64,000 bases of DNA from DASWIG01 sp965371445 (GTDB taxonomy: Bacteria; Acidobacteriota; Thermoanaerobaculia; Multivoradales; J023). The notes under the pieces were generated by a model that had not been told where the DNA came from, did not search any database, and saw nothing but the letters and a program-made list of their open reading frames with translations. Position 1 is the first letter of the stretch, and each line of letters opens with the position of its first letter. The stretch is taken from contig CBDUYN010000008.1 of the NCBI GenBank assembly GCA_965371445.1, positions 55,034 to 119,033 on the forward strand. Direction: 5' to 3'. Both the position numbers and the translations under genes were made by a program. Positions 50,313 to 58,997 of this stretch are shown here, in pieces.

Positions 50313-50321
50313 GGAGGACCG

Positions 50322-52190
50322 ATGAGCGACGTCGACCCAAAACGCGATTTCGAGGACGAGCTCGGCGAAGAGGTCGAAGACGACGCGATCATCGCCGTCT
50401 ACCTCCGACGGTCGGTTTTCTCCGTCGTGGCGATCGCCGCCGTGGCGCTCGTCCTCTACCTCCTCCTCGCGCGGCGTGGCGAGGCCCCGGACGTCGCCGC
50501 GATCGAGAGGGCGGCCCCCGTCGAGGTGGCGCGGGTCGAAACCTCCTATCCGGTCGTCCGCTTCACCGACGTCACCGCCGCCGCGGGGATCGATTTCGTC
50601 CACGAGAACGGCGCCGAGGGCGAGAAGCTCCTGCCCGAGACCATGGGCTCGGGCTCCGCTTTCCTCGACTTCGACAACGACGGCGACCAGGACCTGTTGC
50701 TCTTGAGCGGCACGTCCTGGCCCCATACGACGGTGCGGCGCGGCGCTCGCAGCGTCCTCTATCGCAACGACGGCCGCGGACGCTTCACCGACGCCACCGA
50801 CGAGGCGGGCCTCGCCTTGACGGCTTATGCCACCGGCGCCGCGGTGGGCGACTTCGACAACGACGGCTGGGTCGACCTCTTCGTCGCCGCCGTCGGCAGG
50901 AACGTTCTGCTACGAAACCGCGAGGGCCGCTTCGAAGACCGAACGGCCGCAGCCGGCGTCGCCGGGGCGGACGACGCCTGGTCGACGAGCGCCGCTTTCC
51001 TTGACTTCGACGACGACGGCGACCTGGATCTGTTCGTCTGCAACTACGTCGTCTGGTCGCGGCAGATCGATCGGCAGGTCGACTACCGGCTGACCGGCGT
51101 CGGCCGAGCCTACGGGCCGCCGGTCAACTACGAAGGCACGTTCTCCTACGTCTACACGAATCGCGGCGATGGGACGTTCGAGGACACCTCCTCCGCGAGC
51201 GGTGTCGAGGTCACGAATCCGGCCACCGGCGTGGCGGTGGGGAAAGCCCTGGGCATCGCGCCGGTCGACGTCGACGGCGACGGCTGGATCGACCTCATGG
51301 TCGCGAACGACACGGTGCGCAACTTCTTTTTTCACAACCGGAGCGCCGGAGCCGGCGGCGCGATCGTTTTTGAGGAGGCTGCCGAGCTCTACGGCCTGGC
51401 CTACGGCAGAAACGGCGAGGCCACCGGCGCGATGGGCATCGACGCGGGGCGTTTCTTCAACGACGCTGACCTGGGTTTCGCCATCGGCAACTTCGCCAAC
51501 GAGATGACCTCGCTCTACCTTTCGCAGGGCGATCCCACCCTCTACGCCGACGAGGCCATCAGCACGGGGATCGGCGCGCCGAGCCGGACGCTCCTCTCCT
51601 TCGGAGTCTTCTACTTCGACTACGACCTCGACGGACGCCTCGACATCCTCCAGGCGAACGGCCACCTCGAGGGCGAGATCTCTTCGGTCGACCCGAGCCA
51701 GAGCTACGAGCAGCCGGCGCAGCTTTTCTGGAACGCCGGTCTCGAGGCCGAGCGTCCCTTCATCGAGGTCGACCTCGCGACGGCGGGTGATCTCGGCAAA
51801 CCGCTCGTCGGCCGTGGCGGCGGTTACGCCGACATCGACGGTGACGGCGACCTGGATGTGGTGCTGACCCAGACGGGCCGCGCGCCGCTTCTGCTCCGCA
51901 ACGACCAGGACCTGGGGCACCACTTCCTGCGGCTGCGTCTCGTCGACCCGGCGCTCGGGCGCGACGCGATCGGTGCCCGCGTCGAGCTCGAGGCGGGCGG
52001 CGTCACGCAGCGCCGGCAGCTCATGCCTACCCGGGGCTATCAGTCGCAGTCGGAGCTCGTCGTGACCTTCGGCCTGGGCCGTGCCGAGCGCATCGACGCG
52101 CTGCGGGTGACGTGGAGCGACGGCACGGTCCAGCGTGTCGTCCCGGCCGGCGTCGACCGGCTGCTGGTCGTCGAAAAGGAGAGTTTCTAG
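50322..52190 (+). CDS. FG-GAP/VCBS repeat protein with ASPIC/UnbV C-terminal domain
   Basis: A protein of 622 residues with GAGGAGG before the ATG. A short cytoplasmic N-terminus precedes one membrane helix (about 32-52, SVVAIAAVALVLYLLL), so the protein is anchored and faces outward. Repeated Ca-binding-like motifs DFDNDGDQD, DFDNDGWVD, DFDDDGDLD, DVDGDGWID, DYDLDGRLD and DIDGDGDLD mark a seven-bladed FG-GAP propeller. The last about 80 residues (GRDAIGARVELEAGG, TRGYQSQSE, LRVTWSDG) form the ASPIC/UnbV domain. Such proteins are numerous in Acidobacteria; their function is unknown, with adhesion or extracellular binding proposed. Confidence 0.9.
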   Translation: MSDVDPKRDFEDELGEEVEDDAIIAVYLRRSVFSVVAIAAVALVLYLLLARRGEAPDVAAIERAAPVEVARVETSYPVVRFTDVTAAAGIDFVHENGAEGEKLLPETMGSGSAFLDFDNDGDQDLLLLSGTSWPHTTVRRGARSVLYRNDGRGRFTDATDEAGLALTAYATGAAVGDFDNDGWVDLFVAAVGRNVLLRNREGRFEDRTAAAGVAGADDAWSTSAAFLDFDDDGDLDLFVCNYVVWSRQIDRQVDYRLTGVGRAYGPPVNYEGTFSYVYTNRGDGTFEDTSSASGVEVTNPATGVAVGKALGIAPVDVDGDGWIDLMVANDTVRNFFFHNRSAGAGGAIVFEEAAELYGLAYGRNGEATGAMGIDAGRFFNDADLGFAIGNFANEMTSLYLSQGDPTLYADEAISTGIGAPSRTLLSFGVFYFDYDLDGRLDILQANGHLEGEISSVDPSQSYEQPAQLFWNAGLEAERPFIEVDLATAGDLGKPLVGRGGGYADIDGDGDLDVVLTQTGRAPLLLRNDQDLGHHFLRLRLVDPALGRDAIGARVELEAGGVTQRRQLMPTRGYQSQSELVVTFGLGRAERIDALRVTWSDGTVQRVVPAGVDRLLVVEKESF

Positions 52191-52194
52191 CGGT

Positions 52195-55100
52195 ATGCGT
52201 CGTCTCTCCGGCTGGACCTGCGTGTCGTCCGTCCTCCTCGCCGTCGGTCTTCTGGCGACCGAACGGCCGGTCGCCGCGACGACCGCCGAGCCTTGGGTGG
52301 ACGAGCCTTTCGCCGCCGACGCCCGCGCGATCCTTGACGCGGCAGCGGCGATTCCCTCGCCCGCCGGAAGCGATGTCCACGTCCTTTTCCGCGACGCCGA
52401 GCTCCTCTTCGACGAGGAAGGCCGCCTCACCTTTCGCCAGCGTCTCCTCTACCGGGTCCTCACCGCGGCCGCCGCCGAGGACTGGGCCGTAAGCCAGAGG
52501 GAGTACGCCCCCTGGTACCAGGAGCGGCCCGTCCTGCGGGCGCGGGTCCTCAATCCCGACGGCCGTGAGCACGTGCTCGGCGAGGACGCTGCCGTCGAGG
52601 ACGCGGATCCTGGCACGACGAGCGGTCTTCGCCTCGTCAAGGCGTCGTTGCCGGGGGTCGTTCCGGGTGCGGTGGTCGAAGAGGAGACCTTGCTGCGAGA
52701 CGTCGAGCCCTACTTTGCCGCCGGACACTCCGGCGTCTATCACCTGCCGATGTACGCCCCGGTCCATCGCGGGCGGTTGGTGCTGGAGGCGCCGACGACC
52801 CTACCCCTGCGCTACGTCGTCCACTTGGCGAGCGGTCTCCGGACGGATCGCGAGGTTCGCGGCGGCCGGGTTCGAGTCGTCTTCGAGCACGGACCTCTGG
52901 ACGCCGCTGGCGAGGTCAAGCCGGGGTTGCCGGGGAGCCTGCCGCGTTTTCCTCAAGTGGCCTGGTCGACGGGCCGCAGCTGGCAGGACGTGGCGGCGTC
53001 CTACGAGAGGCTCGTGGAGGAGGCGATCGGGGCCGTGCCGGCGCTGGCGGGGGAGTCGGCCGGTGCCCCTGACCGGAGGCGGATCGCCGAGGTCGTCGCC
53101 CGGCTCCACGCCGAGGTGAGCTCGACACCGGTCAAGCTAGGGGCTTTAAAGCCCGGGCCGGCACCGCTTGCGAAGGTCCTCGAACGCGCCGCCGGCTCGA
53201 GCGAGGACAAGGCGGCCCTCCTGGTGGCGCGGCTGCGCGAGGCGGGCATTTCGGCCCACGTCGCCCTTCTGGCCTCCGGCTTGGGCAAGGACGTCGACAC
53301 CGCCCTCCCCGGCCTCGGACGCTTCGACCGTGCCGTCGTCCACGTGCCGACGCGTCCGCCGGTGTGGATCGACCCGACCGATCCGCTGGTGCGTCCCGGG
53401 GAGCTTCCGGTCGCCGCGCAGAACCGTTGGGCGCTGCTCGCCGCGGCGACCACCCAGAAGCTCGTCCACACGCCCGCCGCGGATTCGGTCGCCAACCTGA
53501 CCCGGGAGACGCGGGAGGTCTACCTGGCCGATCACGGGGCGAGCCGGATCGTCGAGCGCAACGTCTACCACGGCGAGGCCGAGCGCCAGCGGCGTCAGGC
53601 CGCCCGGGCCGCGAGCGACGAAGAGAAGCGTCAGGGGTATCTCGCCTACCTCGAGTCGTCTTACCTCGCCAAGGCCCTCGGCGAGGTGATAGAAAGCGAT
53701 CCCGAAGACTTGAGCCGTCCCTACGAGCTTTCCTTGGAAGGCCTCGCCTGTGCCCGCGCGGTCACCGATTTGAGCGAGGCGGTGGTGGCGATCCGCTACG
53801 GGAACCTGACCTCGAAGCTGCCGCGGTCGCTCCGGGAAGGACACGGACGCCGCGTGCATGCCTTCGTCTTCGCCCAGCCCTACGTCACCGAGTGGCGCTA
53901 CCGCATCGTGGCACCTTCGGGCTTCCTGGTGCGGGCCATCCCCGAAGATGCCGAGCGCCGCCTCGGCTCGGCGCGCTTCACTCAAACGGTGCGCGAAGAG
54001 AACGGCGAGGTACATCTCGTGTTGCGCTTCGACAGCGGCCCGCGATTCCTGACGGCCGAGCAGCTCGTCGAGACGCGCCGCGCCGTCGCGGCGTTCCGCG
54101 ACGAGGAGCCGTTGCTCGTCTGGTTCGATCACGCCGGCGCGTCGGCTTTCGCGAGCGGCCGGCCGCGGGACGCGATCATGACGTTCCGGGACCTGACCGG
54201 GCAAGAGCCCGACAAGGCGATCCATCGCATCCGTCTGGCCCAGGCTCTCCTCAAGGTCGGTCTGGGCCTGGAGGCGAGGCGGGAAGCGCTGGAGGCGGTC
54301 CGCCTCGAGCCCGGCCTGGCGCTGGCCCACTGGGCGCAGGGCTTCGCCCGTGAGCACGACTCGATCGGCCGGCGCTTTCGCCCGGGATTCGATCGCGAAG
54401 GAGCGGTGGCCGCCCTCGAGCGTGCCGTCGAGCTCGAGCCCGAGAACCCGCTGGGGCGCACCGAGCTCGCCATCCTCCTGGAATACGACGCCCAGGGCAA
54501 ACGCTACGGGGAGGGGGCCGACCTTGATCGTGCCATCGAGGAATACCGGATCCTTCGCCGCAAGACCGGTACCGTCGAGCTCGACGTGAACCTTCTCTCG
54601 GCGCTTTTTTGGGCGCGGCGGTGGCGCGAGCTCCTGGCGGCGACGGGACAGGCCGCCGACAGGGCGTCCACGCGGACTCTACGACTGGTGGCCCTGGCGC
54701 TCGTGCAAGGACCGGGGGCGGCGATCCGTGAGCTCGCGAGCCTGCGGTTGACGCCTGAAGAGGAGATGCTGACCCTCTCCTCGGCAGCTCAGCAGCTGAT
54801 GATCGCCCGGGAGTATGCTCCCGCGGCGGCGCTGCTGGGTCGCGCGGCCCGCAACGCCTCCAACGCCTCTGCGGTTCTCGGACGGGCCACGCTGCTCGAG
54901 AACGTGCGCCGCCACGAAGGCGAGGAGATCTCGAGCGTGGACCCGGAGGCCCTGGCGCGAAGCCTCATTCTCCTGGTCGGGCGCCAGCCCTTCCGGACAG
55001 CGGACTTGGAGCGGCTCTTCCATCCGCTCTACCTCGCCGACCGTGAGCGCGACGACGGTTCGATCGGCGGCATCCTCGAGCAGCTGAGGAGGGACCAGGG

Positions 55101-56274
55101 AGGGGAGCTGCCGGCCGACGCGGTGACGGATCTCGCGCTGGGCGTTCTGACGCTGGAAAAAAACGGCGACGCCGAGCGCGGCTACCGTCTGCTGGTGGGT
55201 AGCCAGCTGCGTCCCGACGCCGAGCCCCTGCGGGTCTACGTCACGCGTTACGAGGACCGTTGGGTGATCGCCGCCCTCGACCGGGATTTCGGCCAGATGG
55301 GCAAGGAGGTGCTACGCCGCCTGGAGCAGCGCGACTTGAAGGGTGCCCACCAATGGCTCGACTGGGCGCGTGACGTCCTCCTACCTTGGGAGGGCGAGGA
55401 CCCCTACCGATTCGAGCCTTTCGGCCGCTTCTGGACTCGGGGCACCGGGGCCTTCTTCGAGAAGATGCGGCTTGGCGCGGCGATCCTGACGGCCAACCAG
55501 CCGGAGGCCGAGCTGGCGGTGCCGATCCTCGAGGAGGCGCTGGCGGCGGGCGGCGAAGAGAGCCTGCGCCGGAATGTCGAGACGGCGCTCCTCAAAGCCT
55601 ACGTCACCTCCGGAGACGGCGAGAAGGCCACGGCTTTGCGTGCCGTGCTCCTCGAGCGCGAGCCGTCTTCGGAAATCCTGTTCGTCACCTCGGCCGACGA
55701 TTTCCTCGCGCAAGGGCGCCTGGCCGAGCTCGCGGCCCTGGCGCAGGAACGGCTGCGTCTCCACCCCGGGGACCCGAAAGCCTTGCGCTACCTTGCCCGC
55801 CGCGCCATGGCTGCCGGCGACGCCGCGGCTGCGAAGGGATTCTTTGAGGAGATCCGCGAGTCGGGCTGGATGGAGGTCGTCGACTATGAGCTCTGGGCCT
55901 GGCTTCTGCTTTTCGAGGAGGGTGCGGGCGAGCAGGCTCTGAAGCTCGCCGAGCGCGGCGCCGCGGTCTCGACCTACACCGATGCGGACGTGCTCCACAC
56001 CCTGGCCACGGTCTATGCCGAGATCGGACGACCGCTAAAGGCCTATCAGACCCTCCTCCAGGTTCTGGACCTGCGCGAAGGCGAGGATTTGGGACCGACC
56101 GCGGACGACGCTTTTCTCCTTGGCCGTATCGCCGAGGAGTACGGCTATGTGGAGGTCGCGCGCCGCCGTTATCTGGAGATCCAGCCGCCGGAGGACGAAC
56201 GGGCGTTCTCCGCCTGCGAGCTGGCGCAGCGTCGTCTGGCCAGGCTGGGCCAGGCCGGCCGAAAGGGCTCTTGA
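52195..56274 (+). CDS. DUF3857/transglutaminase-like plus TPR exported protein
   Basis: A protein of 1359 residues from ATG 52195, 4 bp after the previous stop. A signal peptide (SSVLLAVGLLATERPVAA) precedes a DUF3857 domain (about 50-260) and a transglutaminase-like segment (about 300-410). There the usual catalytic Cys of GxCxDKA is Ser (AGSSEDKAALL) and the usual His of FxH is Arg (RFDRAVVHV); only the Asp of WIDPTDP remains, so enzymatic activity is unlikely. The remaining about 700 residues are TPR-like helical repeats. Probably a periplasmic binding scaffold that works with the neighbouring TPR, ASPIC and VWA proteins. Confidence 0.85.
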   Translation: MRRLSGWTCVSSVLLAVGLLATERPVAATTAEPWVDEPFAADARAILDAAAAIPSPAGSDVHVLFRDAELLFDEEGRLTFRQRLLYRVLTAAAAEDWAVSQREYAPWYQERPVLRARVLNPDGREHVLGEDAAVEDADPGTTSGLRLVKASLPGVVPGAVVEEETLLRDVEPYFAAGHSGVYHLPMYAPVHRGRLVLEAPTTLPLRYVVHLASGLRTDREVRGGRVRVVFEHGPLDAAGEVKPGLPGSLPRFPQVAWSTGRSWQDVAASYERLVEEAIGAVPALAGESAGAPDRRRIAEVVARLHAEVSSTPVKLGALKPGPAPLAKVLERAAGSSEDKAALLVARLREAGISAHVALLASGLGKDVDTALPGLGRFDRAVVHVPTRPPVWIDPTDPLVRPGELPVAAQNRWALLAAATTQKLVHTPAADSVANLTRETREVYLADHGASRIVERNVYHGEAERQRRQAARAASDEEKRQGYLAYLESSYLAKALGEVIESDPEDLSRPYELSLEGLACARAVTDLSEAVVAIRYGNLTSKLPRSLREGHGRRVHAFVFAQPYVTEWRYRIVAPSGFLVRAIPEDAERRLGSARFTQTVREENGEVHLVLRFDSGPRFLTAEQLVETRRAVAAFRDEEPLLVWFDHAGASAFASGRPRDAIMTFRDLTGQEPDKAIHRIRLAQALLKVGLGLEARREALEAVRLEPGLALAHWAQGFAREHDSIGRRFRPGFDREGAVAALERAVELEPENPLGRTELAILLEYDAQGKRYGEGADLDRAIEEYRILRRKTGTVELDVNLLSALFWARRWRELLAATGQAADRASTRTLRLVALALVQGPGAAIRELASLRLTPEEEMLTLSSAAQQLMIAREYAPAAALLGRAARNASNASAVLGRATLLENVRRHEGEEISSVDPEALARSLILLVGRQPFRTADLERLFHPLYLADRERDDGSIGGILEQLRRDQGGELPADAVTDLALGVLTLEKNGDAERGYRLLVGSQLRPDAEPLRVYVTRYEDRWVIAALDRDFGQMGKEVLRRLEQRDLKGAHQWLDWARDVLLPWEGEDPYRFEPFGRFWTRGTGAFFEKMRLGAAILTANQPEAELAVPILEEALAAGGEESLRRNVETALLKAYVTSGDGEKATALRAVLLEREPSSEILFVTSADDFLAQGRLAELAALAQERLRLHPGDPKALRYLARRAMAAGDAAAAKGFFEEIRESGWMEVVDYELWAWLLLFEEGAGEQALKLAERGAAVSTYTDADVLHTLATVYAEIGRPLKAYQTLLQVLDLREGEDLGPTADDAFLLGRIAEEYGYVEVARRRYLEIQPPEDERAFSACELAQRRLARLGQAGRKGS

Positions 56275-56290
56275 TCGGGTTGGGGGGAAG

Positions 56291-57166
56291 TTGGACTCCT
56301 ACGAGACCTACCTGGCCGCCGGCGAACGAGCGGCCGAGCGCTACGCCCTGACGGTGCCCCGGACCCTCACCTCGGGCCTCGGCGGCATCCGCCTCGGACG
56401 CCGTAGCGGCTCGTCGCTGGAGTTCCAGGAGTACCGCGACTACCAGCCGGGCGACGACCTGCGCCACCTCGACTGGTCGGCCTACGCCCGCAGCGACCGG
56501 CTCATCGTCAAGGTCTTCCACGAGGAGGTCGACCCGCACCTCGACCTCGTCGTCGACGGCTCGCGCTCCATGGCGCTCGACGCCACGGAGAAAGCCGCCG
56601 CCACCGCGGGCCTTGCGGCGCTCCTGGCCCGCGCCGCGGACCACGCGGGCTTCACCCGCAGCGCCTATCTCGCGGCCGAGGGCTGCCGTCGGCTCGACCT
56701 GGGCGACGTCGCGCCGGCGAGTTGGCGCGAGCTCACCCTGGAGCACACGGGTCCGCTCGGCGAATCGCTCGCCCGGCTGCCGCCGCTTCGTGCCCGCGGC
56801 TTGCGCCTGCTCCTAAGCGACCTCCTCTCCGACGAAGAGCCGCGTCACGTCCTCGACCGTCTGGCCCATGGCGCGGCATCGGTCGTGGTGGTGCAGCTCC
56901 TGGCTAGAGCCGACGTCGAGCCGCCGCAGGTGGGCTTCGCGCGGCTCGTCGACTGCGAGACCGGGGAGGCGCGGGACCTCCTCGTCGACGCCGCCGCGAC
57001 CGGCCGCTACGCCGCGGCGCTTGCGGAGCACGAGAACGCCTGGCGTCGCGCCTGCCGCGAGATCGGCGCGGTGATGGTGAGGCTGATCGCCGAAGACCTC
57101 GTCGACGGCTTCCGGCCCGAGGCTCTGGAGGACCTGGTGCTGCAGGAGGTCCTGGCGCTGCGATGA
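56291..57166 (+). CDS. DUF58 protein
   Basis: A protein of about 291 residues. The best start is the TTG at 56291 (reading (M)DSYETYLAAGERAAERYAL); longer frames run back into the previous gene. Family landmarks are GIRLGRRSGSSLEFQEYRDY, YQPGDDLRHLDWSAYARSD and a degenerate VWA fold beginning LDLVVDGSRSMAL. DUF58 proteins sit beside MoxR AAA ATPases and VWA proteins and are thought to help metal-ion or cofactor-dependent maturation of targets. Here the MoxR gene is missing. The GGGGGGAAG directly before the TTG is too close to be an ideal ribosome site, so the start is uncertain. Confidence 0.85.
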   Translation: MDSYETYLAAGERAAERYALTVPRTLTSGLGGIRLGRRSGSSLEFQEYRDYQPGDDLRHLDWSAYARSDRLIVKVFHEEVDPHLDLVVDGSRSMALDATEKAAATAGLAALLARAADHAGFTRSAYLAAEGCRRLDLGDVAPASWRELTLEHTGPLGESLARLPPLRARGLRLLLSDLLSDEEPRHVLDRLAHGAASVVVVQLLARADVEPPQVGFARLVDCETGEARDLLVDAAATGRYAAALAEHENAWRRACREIGAVMVRLIAEDLVDGFRPEALEDLVLQEVLALR

Positions 57167-57179
57167 GTTGGGCACTGCG

Positions 57180-58997
57180 ATGAGCTGGATTTTGTCCTGG
57201 CCCTGGGCCGCCCTCGGCCTGATCGCGGTACCGGCGCTCGTCGTGATCTACCTGCTGCGCCAGCGCTCGGCCGAACACTTCGTCTCGAGCCTCATCCTAT
57301 GGCGTGGCGAGCCGCCGCTGCGTGAAGGCGGACATCGCGTCGACCGTTTCCGGGCGCCGCCGCTGTTTTGGCTGGAGCTCCTGATCCTGCTGCTCCTCGT
57401 CGCCGCGGCCCTCGGTCCTCTGATCCCCACCCGCGACAGCCGGCGTCCGCTCGTGGTGGTGCTCGACGACTCTTTTTCGATGCGTGCCGGAACCGTCTCG
57501 TCGCCGCGGCACCGGGCCCGTGAGGCGCTGGCCTCGGAGCTCGTGAAGCCGCGTCACGGTGAGATTCGGCTACTTCTCGCCGGCCAGGAGGCCTTGCCTC
57601 TGGGCGAGGGCGCCCTCGACGCCGCCGCCGCCCTGGCGGCCCTCGGGGAGTGGCGAGCCGTCGCTCCCACCGCCGACCTGGAGGGCGCTCTGGGCCTCGC
57701 TTTCGACCTCGGTGGACCGCGGGCCCGGTTGCTGGTGGTGAGCGACCAGGCGCCGCCGTCGGCGCTCGCCGAGCCACGCCTCGAATGGTGGGCCTTCGGG
57801 CGGCCACAGCCCAACCTGGCTCTCGTCGGTGCCTCTCGCCGCCGAACCGATTCGACCGAAGCCACGGCGACGTTGCTGGCCGAGGTGGCGAACTTCTCGT
57901 CGAAGGCGTCTTCTGCGAAGCTTTCCATTCGCCTCGGCGACGACACCACACCGGCCGAGACGCTGGCCTTGCGCCTCGCGGCGGGCGAGACCGGCCGCTT
58001 TCGGTTCACCGTCCCGGCCTCCGCTGAGGCGTACCTCGAGCTTTCTGAAGACGTGCTCCCGTTTGACGACCGGGCCGTCCTCTTGCCAGAGGTCTCGCGT
58101 CCGGTGCGGACGGCTGTCGCGATCGACGACGCCGACTATGCCGAGCTCGTCCGCAACACCCTCGCCGCCACCGGACGGGTTCGCGTCGTCGGTGCCGATG
58201 AGCCGGCGGAGCTCGTCGTGGCGACACGGCCGCCGTCACCGGAGCGCGATCCCGGAGCCTGGTGGCTCCACCTGCGCCGCCAGGAGCCGGCGAAGCCCTA
58301 TCTGGGTCCCTTCGTCCTCGACCGCGGCCATCCGTTGACGGAAGGGCTGTCGCTGGGCGGCGTGATCTGGGCGGCCGGCGATCCGGCGGCCGGCGACCCG
58401 GCGGCCGCCGCCGCGAGCGACTCCCGGAGCCCGGGGCGGGCGGTCCTGAGCGCTGGCGACGTGCCACTCGTGGTCGACCACGAGAAGGACGCCGTCCACG
58501 ACCTGGAGCTTCGTTTCGAGCCTCGCCTCTCGACTCTCCAGCGGACGCCGAGTTGGCCCGTCCTGTGGTGGAACCTCCTGGCCTGGCGGACCGGTGAGGC
58601 TCCGGGGCTACGAGTCACCAACGCACGGCTTGCCGAGCCGGTGACGCTGCGCCTACCTCAGGGTGAAGAAGAGGTGAGCTGGCGACCGCCCGGCGGCGGG
58701 GAGCGAAGTGTCGTGGCGGTCGGCGGGGTGGTGCGGCTCTTGCCCCGCGAGCCCGGTGTCCACGAGATCCGCAGCGGCGAGTGGAGCGGACGCTTCGCGG
58801 TCAACGTCCTGGCGGCCGACGAGTCGAACCTGAGCGACGCCGCCGGAGGCCATTGGGGCGACTGGGACGCGTCCGGTGACGACGCCGGAAGTCTCTGGGG
58901 CCTACGTGGCGTCGGCTGGGCCTTCGCCCTGGCCGCCCTGGCGCTGCTGTTGCTGCACATGGCTCGGACGGCGCCACGCGGGAAGGAGAGCGCATGA
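57180..58997 (+). CDS. BatA-like membrane protein with VWA domain
   Basis: A protein of 605 residues from ATG 57180 (MSWILSWPWAALGLIAVPA). The two N-terminal membrane helices with PALVVIYLLRQR and the intervening SSLILWR match the aerotolerance-regulator (BatA/BatB) N-terminus. A VWA-like domain with the metal-site motif VLDDSFSMRAG follows (about 85-230), then beta-rich sequence, and a final membrane helix (GWAFALAALALLLLHM). An AAGDP dipeptide-like repeat lies near residue 400. Its last codons overlap the next start as ATGA. It probably works with the DUF58 protein in the membrane. Confidence 0.85.
   Translation: MSWILSWPWAALGLIAVPALVVIYLLRQRSAEHFVSSLILWRGEPPLREGGHRVDRFRAPPLFWLELLILLLLVAAALGPLIPTRDSRRPLVVVLDDSFSMRAGTVSSPRHRAREALASELVKPRHGEIRLLLAGQEALPLGEGALDAAAALAALGEWRAVAPTADLEGALGLAFDLGGPRARLLVVSDQAPPSALAEPRLEWWAFGRPQPNLALVGASRRRTDSTEATATLLAEVANFSSKASSAKLSIRLGDDTTPAETLALRLAAGETGRFRFTVPASAEAYLELSEDVLPFDDRAVLLPEVSRPVRTAVAIDDADYAELVRNTLAATGRVRVVGADEPAELVVATRPPSPERDPGAWWLHLRRQEPAKPYLGPFVLDRGHPLTEGLSLGGVIWAAGDPAAGDPAAAAASDSRSPGRAVLSAGDVPLVVDHEKDAVHDLELRFEPRLSTLQRTPSWPVLWWNLLAWRTGEAPGLRVTNARLAEPVTLRLPQGEEEVSWRPPGGGERSVVAVGGVVRLLPREPGVHEIRSGEWSGRFAVNVLAADESNLSDAAGGHWGDWDASGDDAGSLWGLRGVGWAFALAALALLLLHMARTAPRGKESA

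Noticed and set aside
56120..56290. An upstream start for the DUF58 gene within the previous coding region
   Set aside because: The extra residues are Arg/Ser-rich shadow of the TPR gene and do not fit the family N-terminus.
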